Shown here in pieces: positions 45,142 through 53,229 of a DNA stretch of 64,000 nt. The translations under genes and the position numbers were made by a program. Each line of letters opens with the position of its first letter. Positions within the stretch are counted from its first letter, which is position 1. The DNA comes from Oscillatoriaceae cyanobacterium Prado104 (GTDB lineage: Bacteria; Cyanobacteriota; Cyanobacteriia; Cyanobacteriales; Microcoleaceae), in contig JALOON010000017.1 in assembly GCA_025454405.1 (NCBI GenBank), positions 1-64,000 of the forward strand, in the 5' to 3' direction. Below the pieces are notes generated by a model. It was not told where the DNA came from, searched no databases, and was given only the letters and a program-made list of their open reading frames with translations.

Positions 45142-45879
45142 ATGTTAGAAATATCCCAGCCTTCCCTGCGCGAACAACAGCACCACCTCATCCGCAACTT
45201 AGCCCAACGGATGGAAGCAGTGTGGCACCGCTATCTCGACCTCGAACCCTACCACCTGCCCGCTGAGTTGGGATACGTGGAAGGGCGCTTGGAAGGAGAA
45301 AAACTGATTATTGAAAACCGCTGCTATCAAACGCCCCAATTCCGCAAAATACACCTCGAACTCGCCAAAGTCGGCCCGCTGCTGGATATCCTGCACTGCG
45401 TGATGTTTCCCCGACCGAATTACGATTTGCCGATGTTCGGTACGGATATCGTAGCAGGGAAAGGCCAAGTTAGCGCCGCGATCGCCGACCTTTCCCCCCT
45501 CAACCAAGGCCGCACTTTGTCGGAAACCTACCGCACCCAACTAAAACACCTGCCAATCAATCAATTTTCTCACCCCCGCCAAATTCCCGAATGGGGAGAT
45601 ATTTTTTCAGAATTTTGCCTGTTCGTGCGCCCGGATTCGATCGAAGAAGAAAGCCGATTTTTGGATATAGTGGAATCTTACGTAGAAATTCACTGCCAAC
45701 GCGCGATCGCTTCTGGACCAGTCTCTGCCGCTGAAGAAGAGAAAGTTCTTGAGGCTCAAATTTACTACTGCACCCAGCAGCAGCAAAACGACAAAACCCG
45801 CCGCGTACTAGAAAAAGCTTTCGGTCATAATTGGGCAGAACATTACATGACCCAAGTGCTTTTTGATTTCCCTAAATAG
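45142..45879 (+). CDS. pcyA: Phycocyanobilin:ferredoxin oxidoreductase
   Basis: A 245-residue ferredoxin-dependent bilin reductase that converts biliverdin IXalpha to phycocyanobilin for phycobilisomes and phytochromes. Recognised by LDILHCVMFPRPNYDLPMFG, TDIVAGKGQVSAAIADLSPL and the C-terminal HNWAEHYMTQVLFDFPK. The catalytic set known for PcyA is present: the glutamate in KIHLELAKVG, the histidine of ILHCVMFP and the aspartate of AAIADLSP. Normal length. Divergent from tatA with a 130 bp shared upstream region; 72 bp upstream of devB. Confidence 0.96.
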   Translation: MLEISQPSLREQQHHLIRNLAQRMEAVWHRYLDLEPYHLPAELGYVEGRLEGEKLIIENRCYQTPQFRKIHLELAKVGPLLDILHCVMFPRPNYDLPMFGTDIVAGKGQVSAAIADLSPLNQGRTLSETYRTQLKHLPINQFSHPRQIPEWGDIFSEFCLFVRPDSIEEESRFLDIVESYVEIHCQRAIASGPVSAAEEEKVLEAQIYYCTQQQQNDKTRRVLEKAFGHNWAEHYMTQVLFDFPK

Positions 45880-45951
45880 TTGAGATTTGTTTACAATACT
45901 TGAGGGTGGCAGCAACAAAACTCAACCTGCAAATCAGCTACCTCATGGGTC

Positions 45952-47592
45952 ATGGGAAAGGAATCAAAAGTTAAAGATAAATCGTTCTTGAAACCACCAG
46001 GTCGGGGACTCGTAGGTTTGTTAGTATTGGTCACTCTGCTTACCACAGGAGTGGGTTTTTGGCAAGTATCTCAAGTTAGAAAAGCCCAAGAGTTAAAAGC
46101 TGCCGCCACCGCTAATGCAACCCCCGCAGCCACTCGCAACAGCGTTACCGCTTTGGGAAGGTTGACCCCGCAAGGGGAAGTCATTAAATTGTCGGCCCCA
46201 TCGGCGTCGGAAGGGGCGAGGATAGAACAATTAAAAGTAGAAGAGGGCGATCGAGTTACTCAAGGACAAATTGTAGCAATTCTCGACACGCGCGATCGGC
46301 TCCAAGCAGCCCTTTTGCAAGCAGAAAAAGAAGTCAAAGTCAAACAAGCAGAATTAGCCAAAATTCAAGCAGGTGCAAAAGCCGGAGAAATCGGTGCCCA
46401 ACAAGCAGAAGTTGCCAAATCCCAAGTGCAAGTACAGAGGGAAACTGAAGGCGAAGCAGCTAATGTCGCCCGCCTCGAAGCTCAAATGCGGAGAGAAATC
46501 GAAGCCGAACAAGCAAATGTCGCCAAACTAGAAGCGCAACTGCAAAGAGAAACGGAAGCCGAACAAGCCAATCTTGCTAAATGGCAGGCACAACTGCAAA
46601 GGGAAACTGAAGTTCAGCAAGCCAAACTGGCAAGGTTAGAAGCTCAAGTGCGCGGTGAAGTTGCCTCGCAAAATGCTACGATCGATCGCTTAAAAGCCGA
46701 ATTAGCCAACGCCGAAGCCGAGGAAAAACGCAACCAAGAACTGTCAGAAACAGGTGCAATTTCTGCTTCCGCTTACGACACCAAACGTTTGGCTGTAGAA
46801 ACTGCTCGCCAAAAAGTTAAAGAAGCGCAAGCTATCTTAGAAAAAACCGTGCAAACCTTGCAACAGGAAATAGCCGAAACTCAAGCGGCCCTCAAACAAG
46901 CAGTAGAAACAGGCAAACAAGAAATCAATCAATCCCGCGCCAATCTCAAACGCAAAATAGAAACAGGCAGGCAAGAAATTAATCAAGCTAAAGCCGCCCT
47001 CAACCAAAAGATAGAAACAGGTAGAGAAGAAGTCAATCAAGCTGAAGCAACGCTCAAACAAAAATCAGAAACCGGCCAAGAACAAGTCAATCAAGCTAGA
47101 GCAACTTTAGACCAAATCGCCGAAGTCCGTCCCGAAGACGTGCAAGCCGCCCAAGCCGCAGTTGAAAGCGCGATCGCCACGAGACAAAAAGCTCAAGTAG
47201 ACTTAAACTTAAGTTATGTAAAAGCACCCGTTTCCGCCTACATCCTCAAAGTTCATACCAGACAAGGAGAGCGTATCAACACTCAAGACGGCATCGTAGA
47301 ACTCGGCCGCACCGACCAAATGTATGCCGTAGCAGAAGTCTACGAAACTGACATTGCCAAAGTGCGCAACGGCCAGAATGCTACAATTACTAGCCCGGTT
47401 TTTGCAGGTAATTTAACAGGAAAAGTTGCACGCATCGGCAGGCAAATCGGCAAAAAAGATGTCCTGAACACTGACCCCGCAGCCGACACCGATGCTAGAG
47501 TAATCGAAGTAAGAATTCGCCTCGATCCGGAGTCGAGCAAAAAAGTTGCTTCGTTTACAAACTTACAGGTTGAAGTTAAAATAGATATTTAA
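45952..47592 (+). CDS. devB: DevB-type HlyD-family membrane fusion protein
   Basis: A 546-residue periplasmic adaptor for an ABC exporter. Membrane anchor about 19-38; barrel-lipoyl half-motif VTALGRLTPQGEVIKLSAPS and VEEGDRVTQGQIVAILDTRD; then a very long alpha-hairpin (about 115-400); then KAPVSAYILKVHTRQGERIN and a beta-barrel end. Each hairpin arm holds five 18-residue repeats: 46435-46704 (type QRETEAEQANVAKLEAQL) and 46846-47115 (type KIETGRQEINQAKAALNQ). The equal expansion explains the excess length over usual DevB (~470). DevBCA with TolC exports glycolipids in heterocyst formers; in other cyanobacteria the substrate is unclear. Confidence 0.9.
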   Translation: MGKESKVKDKSFLKPPGRGLVGLLVLVTLLTTGVGFWQVSQVRKAQELKAAATANATPAATRNSVTALGRLTPQGEVIKLSAPSASEGARIEQLKVEEGDRVTQGQIVAILDTRDRLQAALLQAEKEVKVKQAELAKIQAGAKAGEIGAQQAEVAKSQVQVQRETEGEAANVARLEAQMRREIEAEQANVAKLEAQLQRETEAEQANLAKWQAQLQRETEVQQAKLARLEAQVRGEVASQNATIDRLKAELANAEAEEKRNQELSETGAISASAYDTKRLAVETARQKVKEAQAILEKTVQTLQQEIAETQAALKQAVETGKQEINQSRANLKRKIETGRQEINQAKAALNQKIETGREEVNQAEATLKQKSETGQEQVNQARATLDQIAEVRPEDVQAAQAAVESAIATRQKAQVDLNLSYVKAPVSAYILKVHTRQGERINTQDGIVELGRTDQMYAVAEVYETDIAKVRNGQNATITSPVFAGNLTGKVARIGRQIGKKDVLNTDPAADTDARVIEVRIRLDPESSKKVASFTNLQVEVKIDI

Positions 47593-47594
47593 GA

Positions 47595-47700
47595 TAGAGA
47601 GTTGATAGTTGATAGTTGATAGTTGATAGTTGATAGTTGTCATTAGTCACTCTCCCCCTCTCCCACTCTCCCACTCTCCCACTCTCCCCCTCTCCCCCTC
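47595..47700. repeat. TGATAGT heptamers and CTCTCCC octamers between devB and devC
   Basis: About five TGATAGT units (47598-47636) then about seven octamers of the ACTCTCCC/CCTCTCCC type (47648-47696) fill the 118 bp between the devB stop and the devC start. The octamers match the array inside the fusion gene at 33212-33373. Confidence 0.85.
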
Positions 47701-47710
47701 TTCCTTATTT

Positions 47711-48871
47711 ATGGGAAAAATACCTCTGGCTTGGGCACAGTTAACTCGCGAAAAAATGCGCTTATTCGTCGCGCTAGCAGGCATCGGCTTTGCAGACTTG
47801 CTAATGTTTATGCAGTTCGGGTTTAGAGACGCGCTATTTGAAAGTTCCATCACCTTTCACGCGAAATTAAAAGGGGATATTTTTATCACCAGCACTCAAT
47901 CTACGGCTTTAATAGCCATGAAAAGCTTTCCCCAGCGGCGCTTGTATCAAGCTTTGAGTTTTAACGGCGTTAACGCAATCAGCCCGGTATATTTGGGCTT
48001 TGGCTTGTGGAAAAATCCCGATCCCAAACAGCGCAATACCAGGCAATTGATGGTAATTGGTTTTGACCCGACTCATCCAATTTTTGAGATGCCGGAAGTC
48101 CAAAATAATTTGGACAAAATTCAACTTTCCGATGTGGTGTTATTTGACCAAGCTTCTCGCCCGGAATTCGGTCCGGTAGCTAAGTATTTCAATGAAGGCA
48201 AAATTGTTGAAACTGAAATTGACAACCGCCGCGTTACGGTAAAGGGGTTATTTACTTTAGGTGCGTCTTTCGGTGCCGATGGCAATCTTGTTACTAGCGA
48301 TTTGAACTTTCTGCGAATTTTTGCCGATCGCAGAGTTAAGGGTTTAATAGATGTCGGAATTGTCCACCTGCAACCGGGAACAGACGTTCAGGCTGTTGTC
48401 GAAAAAATGCGGGCAACTTTGCCGAATGACGTGCGAATTTCTACTAAAGCAGAGTTTGTAGAAATTGAAAGAAAGTATTGGGAAGAAAGTACGGCGATCG
48501 GCTTTGTGTTCACTCTCGGCGCGGCAATGGGATTTATTGTCGGGATAGTGATTGTTTACCAAATTCTCTATACTGATGTTACCGACCACTTGCCGGAATA
48601 CGCGACATTGAAGGCGATGGGATATCAGGATTTTTACTTTTTGAGCGTGGTGTTTCAAGAAGCTTTGATTCTGGCTGTTCTGGGATATTTGCCGGGGTTT
48701 GGAGTGTCTTTGCTGCTGTACAATTTAGGGAGAAATGCTACAAGTTTGCCGATGTACATGACTCTGGCAAAAGCTACAACTGTGTTTGTAATGACGCTAA
48801 TTATGTGTGGTGCATCGGGGGCGATCGCGGTTAGGAAATTGCAGGCTGCCGATCCTGCAGATATATTTTAA
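47711..48871 (+). CDS. devC: DevC-type ABC exporter permease (FtsX family)
   Basis: A 386-residue permease. N-terminal KIPLAWAQLTREKMRLFVAL then a membrane helix; periplasmic domain about 50-260; three C-terminal helices (GFVFTLGAAMGFIVGIVIVY, FQEALILAVLGYLPGFGVSL and TVFVMTLIMCGASGAIAVRK) ending LQAADPADIF. This is the DevC layout (MacB/FtsX-like). The ATG at 47711 is chosen; a longer frame reads into the octamer array. It should pair with DevB and an ATPase DevA, yet no devA follows: the next gene is on the opposite strand. The ATPase must be elsewhere or missing. Confidence 0.9.
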   Translation: MGKIPLAWAQLTREKMRLFVALAGIGFADLLMFMQFGFRDALFESSITFHAKLKGDIFITSTQSTALIAMKSFPQRRLYQALSFNGVNAISPVYLGFGLWKNPDPKQRNTRQLMVIGFDPTHPIFEMPEVQNNLDKIQLSDVVLFDQASRPEFGPVAKYFNEGKIVETEIDNRRVTVKGLFTLGASFGADGNLVTSDLNFLRIFADRRVKGLIDVGIVHLQPGTDVQAVVEKMRATLPNDVRISTKAEFVEIERKYWEESTAIGFVFTLGAAMGFIVGIVIVYQILYTDVTDHLPEYATLKAMGYQDFYFLSVVFQEALILAVLGYLPGFGVSLLLYNLGRNATSLPMYMTLAKATTVFVMTLIMCGASGAIAVRKLQAADPADIF

Positions 48872-49104
48872 TTGACATTGGATAGCTGTGCCGATCGAAC
48901 GCTATCCTCTAAAAAAGCATCAGTTTCGATCGTGCTCTCTTTCGGTTTTACGGTACGATCGAAAGTTTCAACCCCACAGTGTTGCCTCCAGCCTTTCCCG
49001 ATCGCGCGCAACTTTCCGAATCTGAGGGCCAGTTTGTGAAAAACTTTCCAGAACATCCTCAGACCTGCAAAATCTGCATTCCGACGCACAATATAATCTA
49101 ATAT

Positions 49105-50205
49105 TCAGATTGTCAGAGCGATCGCCGATTTCTTCCAAAACTCACGATCGCCCAAGGAGCGATCGCCGTTTTCATTTTCGCCGCTCGCTCTAAGGTCAGG
49201 ATAACGATTGATTACTCTGAAGAGAACTACCAATGTTTGGAATACTGTTGCTGTGGTAAACAGACCTTTTTGATCTAAACAGATAGCTCCCTCTTTCTTC
49301 CCTCCCAGTTTCCACTCGTTAAAATTACGGGGTTGGCACATATGAGGGAATGCTACACGTAAGCCTGCTGATGCCGCCCAAGATCCATCAGAATTTTGTT
49401 GTTCTAAAAGCCAATGAACTGCTTGTTGTAGCGGAGCCATAACTTGGTTGAGATCATCGCTTAATAACAGAAGTCGAATGATCCAAGCTGTAGCAAAGCA
49501 AGAACCTAAAGGAAATACAGTAGATGGTACAGAGCCATCGGACCGAATACGATTTATAGCCCAATTGAGAGCACTTTGCACCTGTTGAGGAGAATGAGGT
49601 AGTAAAGCTTCAGCAGCTAAAGCGGTAGCATATTCATCCTCTGTCCACCAGTAACTACGCCAACAGCCGTCAGATTCCTGTCGTGTTTTCAGAAAATCAC
49701 AGGCAGCCATACGAAATTGCTCTAAGGTTGCTACAGCTGCAGTAACACAAGTATGAGGTCCGCACCATCCCACAAATGACGCACTAGCAGAGGCACCGAT
49801 AAACTGGCGAATCTGCACATCTGAGGCATAAGTCGTCATTCCACCGCATTCACACATATGTTGTTCCAGAAAGGCGTAAGCTTGTTGAGCAGAAGCCCAA
49901 TGACCATAACCCAAAACCTCTGCCAGTTTCAATGCCCAAAGCGTACTATCGGCATCGCGGGGAGTCAAGCGATTATAACCCCAACCTTCATCAACCTTTC
50001 TTCGGCTCAACAACCATTGCCATGCCTCAAAAGCGACATGAATTGCTGACTCAGTTTCGAGTGATGCAATCGCTAAGCCAACATAAGCGGTGACCCATTC
50101 ATCACTGGAGCCTGGAGCCAGATCGAAATCATTCCAAAAACCCGCGCGATCGCGAGCTTCCACCAGAAAAGCAAATGCCCGTTCAATAGCTACAGATATA
50201 TCCAT
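49105..50205 (-). CDS. Terpene-cyclase-like alpha-barrel protein, altered DxDD
   Basis: A 366-residue alpha/alpha-barrel protein with squalene-cyclase-type repeats. QW-like motifs: RQESDGCWRSYWW (about 168-180) and EQQNSDGSWAAS (about 270-281). LTPRDADSTLWALKLAEVLG aligns with the DxDD acid motif of class II diterpene and squalene cyclases, but reads DADS, so the last aspartate is lost. The middle aspartate, the usual proton donor, remains. It could be a cyclase with changed chemistry, a non-catalytic relative, or a barrel protein of another function. It is the last gene of the seven-gene run, directly abutting the gene at 50206. Confidence 0.7.
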   Translation of the reverse strand: MDISVAIERAFAFLVEARDRAGFWNDFDLAPGSSDEWVTAYVGLAIASLETESAIHVAFEAWQWLLSRRKVDEGWGYNRLTPRDADSTLWALKLAEVLGYGHWASAQQAYAFLEQHMCECGGMTTYASDVQIRQFIGASASASFVGWCGPHTCVTAAVATLEQFRMAACDFLKTRQESDGCWRSYWWTEDEYATALAAEALLPHSPQQVQSALNWAINRIRSDGSVPSTVFPLGSCFATAWIIRLLLLSDDLNQVMAPLQQAVHWLLEQQNSDGSWAASAGLRVAFPHMCQPRNFNEWKLGGKKEGAICLDQKGLFTTATVFQTLVVLFRVINRYPDLRASGENENGDRSLGDREFWKKSAIALTI

Positions 50206-51195
50206 CTACATTACCGGGTTAGGTGGACTCAATGAAACGTGCAGTCCCAGTGGCCCCTTGGGTGCAACAACAAATGCAATGACATTATGGCAATCACAAC
50301 GATCGTCCCAAGTAGCTAATGGTGCTGTCAATTCCGCATAAGCTTCAAAATTCCAGCCCCTTCGTTCGGCTAAAGCTAACAGATTGCGCCGGATTTCTGC
50401 ATCGCTACCAATCAGACGGCGGGCGAATGCAAAAAAGGTAAAGATAACTGGAGCGCCTGCTGTGGAGATAGCGTAACTGAATCCATATTTTGCGGGTGGG
50501 AATCCCGGCGCACTGGCTGGATCTGAATAACCTCGTACTTCTTGAATCAGTTCTAATAACTCCCTTGACCGTTCATACAATCCGGCACGCCAAAGCAATG
50601 ATTGGATTTGCTTAAACAGTAATCCAAATTGCTCAATAATAAAATAATATTCAGTCCAAAGTGAGCCTAGCTGATGCCCTATCGCTGTAGGGCAAACTAC
50701 GGTCTCCTCAAGCAGGGGAGGATATCCGAAAATTTGATCGATAACTTGATCGATAACCGCTAATCCAGCCTGTGGCACCTCGGCATAAATTTTGTAATGG
50801 GTCTTTTCACCCAAGTGACGAACCCCTAGCCAGGCTCCCCATTTGAGATCGCGATCCGCTTGAATGTGCCTGAAATGAGCAATGGTTTCGGTGTAGGAAT
50901 GGGTTCCATCTAGTTTGTTCAGTAGGTGTTCAATTCGAGATAACCGTTCCCTGGGATCGACCTCGGGTCCGGCTACCTCAACGGTGTATCGAATGCTTTC
51001 TTCCATTGAGGAGAAGGTAAACTCGACCGGATAGCCATTCCCACTTAGCGTACTGAACGTCCAGGCAGTTGCTTGTTCTGGAGAAGCCCGAACACCAGAC
51101 AGCAAAAAATTCAGTGTAGCTGGCATACGTATAGCCAGAACAGGTGTTTTAGAGGTGATAGCCTGGACTGCCAGGGCTAAGGCAGTTTGATCCAT
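50206..51195 (-). CDS. Possible ABBA/DMATS-like prenyltransferase
   Basis: A 329-residue soluble protein; start at ATG 51195 preceded by TAGGAGAA (an upstream GTG at 51231 overlaps the previous stop). No sure family, but the order of motifs is like aromatic prenyltransferases with repeated alpha-beta-beta-alpha units: GNGYPVEFTFSSMEESIRYT, then GAWLGVRHLGEKTHYKIYAE (a K-x-Y pair as binds diphosphate in DMATS enzymes), LYERSRELLELIQEVRGYSD, FSYAISTAGAPVIFTFFAFA, and a final strand GPLGLHVSLSPP. The next gene resembles a terpene cyclase, which fits isoprenoid chemistry. This is inference from pattern only; fold prediction would decide. Confidence 0.45.
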   Translation of the reverse strand: MDQTALALAVQAITSKTPVLAIRMPATLNFLLSGVRASPEQATAWTFSTLSGNGYPVEFTFSSMEESIRYTVEVAGPEVDPRERLSRIEHLLNKLDGTHSYTETIAHFRHIQADRDLKWGAWLGVRHLGEKTHYKIYAEVPQAGLAVIDQVIDQIFGYPPLLEETVVCPTAIGHQLGSLWTEYYFIIEQFGLLFKQIQSLLWRAGLYERSRELLELIQEVRGYSDPASAPGFPPAKYGFSYAISTAGAPVIFTFFAFARRLIGSDAEIRRNLLALAERRGWNFEAYAELTAPLATWDDRCDCHNVIAFVVAPKGPLGLHVSLSPPNPVM

Positions 51196-51230
51196 TACTG
51201 GTTCTCCTACAGGTGCCATAATTCTAAGCA

Positions 51231-53201
51231 CTAGCTTTTGGGTACATAATTTTTAAGCATCACTATAGACCTCGTACTCTCCTCCTTCCAGCTTCCTCCA
51301 TCTGGGTATTCTTTTTCAGACCCGTTACTCATGTAGTATGTAGCCTTCCATTTGTATGTCCTAGCATCGGGATTAGGCAGTCGCACGCTCCAAGATGAAG
51401 GCAGATTTTCCTGTGAATCAAAAACGAATGCCTCGGACTTATCGATCTCATGTTCCCGATCTTCGTACTTGAGATCAACCTCCACCGCATCTACCACCGT
51501 CCAATCAATTCCGTTAGTCCTTAGGCTGACCTTCAGTGTGGGAGGAGCTGAAATAAGAAGAGTTGATGCATTTATCGTCCCGGTTTCACCGAGCATAGGC
51601 TGGTTATCATCCATAACATACTCAACCTTATAAGTATAGTTATTTACGTTGGGCTTGGGCAGCCGCACTTTCCAGCGTTGCATTGCAGAATTACTCTGTG
51701 TGAACATCAGCGTTTCTGTGTCTTTTGTATCTGCGGGGGTAAGGTAGACCTTGGTTGCCTTGATTCCATTCCAGTCAAATCCATCTTTAAGGCTTACTGC
51801 CACATTCAGAAAGGTCATTTGCTCGTGCGGCATCAGGAGCAGGGTCCGATCCTCTGTTGTATGCCAATCAGAATCTTGATAAGAGACAGAACCGTTCCAA
51901 CCTGATGCGGACTTTGATGCGAAGTAGTATTGCACCTGGTACTGGTAAGCGGTGTCCAAAGCCTTGCTCATATTGAATTTTACCCTTTGTTCGCCTGGCT
52001 TTTGAGTATCAAAGGATAAGTCACGTTGGTCATTACTGTACCTGAGGATAAGTTGTGCTGAAATGAGTCCAATGTCTCCATAACTCCCTAATGGGGCTTG
52101 AACTAGAATTTCAATTTCTTTGAAGAAGGGATCGTCTAGGTCAATCTGCTGATAGTAGGGCTTTTCTTTTGGAACATCCTTGAGGAGAGTACCAAAGAAG
52201 CTCTGCGGAGTATGAAATTGCTTGATAACCTTCGATTCCGTATAGCGAAAATTAAAGGTTTTCTGTTCTTCTTGTCGGTAATATCCTAATTGAAGAGAAC
52301 CCCGTGGTTTAATTAAACTTTTTGCACCCAAGAAATATAATCTCGCAAGTTGATCTATTAGCTTTTGAGCGTCTGAAGTTTTAGGATCTGGAAAAATAGG
52401 CATATCGTCTAACTTTCTCACAAAAAAATCTCGAAGCAGTTGAGCAGTCACATATTCAAGTGCCCACGCTTTGCGCTTTTCAATCTCTGGGTCGTTAGGA
52501 CTAAGATTTAAGAGCTTAATCTCGAGGGACTTATTTTCCTGCAGCCATTGCAGTTGAGTTTCAAGAACAAGCTTAAACTTCTGCAATCCATCTTCGGTAA
52601 GTGGAATATTATAGTCGAACTTTGCTTGAAACCGCCGATAAATTGCTTGATAGTCAGCGAAAACTTCCACATCCAGGGCAGGGCGCATTGCTGTAAATTC
52701 TAACTCATAAGCAATACCCACTGGTTTTCCCTCATCTTTATAAGCCTCATCCAGCAAGGTGGCTTGATTTTGATCTAGCGTTAAGCTAAGGATCGCTGTA
52801 TTATCACCTGACAATGATGGAGAAGTTGCTGTCCAGATATTTGTCAGATCTACATTAAGAGCAGTCACTGCAACTTTTCCCGTGTCATAAAGCACAGGTG
52901 ATAAGATTAAGCTTTCACTGGTTACTCCCTTGCTCTTGAACTTAGCCAATATTTCATTTTTTAGATGCTCCTCAATAAGTTGAGGCAAAGATAGATTGAC
53001 TTCACAGGTTAAGAACCCCCCACCTTTTACTCCTGCTTTCTTAGCGTCAGGTCGATATTTTATTAATGTAAAAATCATCGTACCAGCTCGTTGCGCTAAA
53101 TCAATATTAGAGGGTAGATACCAATACTGGTATGGATTAGCATGATCGGGATAAACTACAACACTATCAACTTCAAGAGACTCAAACCCTAGTAAAATCA
53201 T
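51231..53201 (-). CDS. Unrecognised beta-rich protein, family member A (656 aa)
   Basis: Start at ATG 53201, nine bases after GGAGG. N-terminal signature shared with the next two genes: VVVYPDHANPYQYWYLPSN, FTLIKYR, GGGFLTCEVNLSLP. Core module about 145-200: GKPVGIAYELEFTAMRPALD with a following DYQAIYRRF. C-terminal part (from ~430) has two to three ~95-residue beta modules with the pattern DW-x4-A/V-V-x-L-Y and W-x-VRLP-x-P-x3-Y-x-YK (e.g. WSVRLPNPDARTYKWKATYY). No signal peptide or membrane helix, so cytosolic. I know no named function. Its stop overlaps the region of the next start, in operon with neighbours. Confidence 0.78.
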   Translation of the reverse strand: MILLGFESLEVDSVVVYPDHANPYQYWYLPSNIDLAQRAGTMIFTLIKYRPDAKKAGVKGGGFLTCEVNLSLPQLIEEHLKNEILAKFKSKGVTSESLILSPVLYDTGKVAVTALNVDLTNIWTATSPSLSGDNTAILSLTLDQNQATLLDEAYKDEGKPVGIAYELEFTAMRPALDVEVFADYQAIYRRFQAKFDYNIPLTEDGLQKFKLVLETQLQWLQENKSLEIKLLNLSPNDPEIEKRKAWALEYVTAQLLRDFFVRKLDDMPIFPDPKTSDAQKLIDQLARLYFLGAKSLIKPRGSLQLGYYRQEEQKTFNFRYTESKVIKQFHTPQSFFGTLLKDVPKEKPYYQQIDLDDPFFKEIEILVQAPLGSYGDIGLISAQLILRYSNDQRDLSFDTQKPGEQRVKFNMSKALDTAYQYQVQYYFASKSASGWNGSVSYQDSDWHTTEDRTLLLMPHEQMTFLNVAVSLKDGFDWNGIKATKVYLTPADTKDTETLMFTQSNSAMQRWKVRLPKPNVNNYTYKVEYVMDDNQPMLGETGTINASTLLISAPPTLKVSLRTNGIDWTVVDAVEVDLKYEDREHEIDKSEAFVFDSQENLPSSWSVRLPNPDARTYKWKATYYMSNGSEKEYPDGGSWKEESTRSIVMLKNYVPKS

Positions 53202-53229
53202 GATAATTTCCTCCAAAGTAAGTATTTGT

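Noticed and set aside
48868-49089. Minus-strand 73-codon frame after devC
   Set aside because: Composition looks random (no domain, no hydrophobic pattern), and it sits in the gap between convergent genes.
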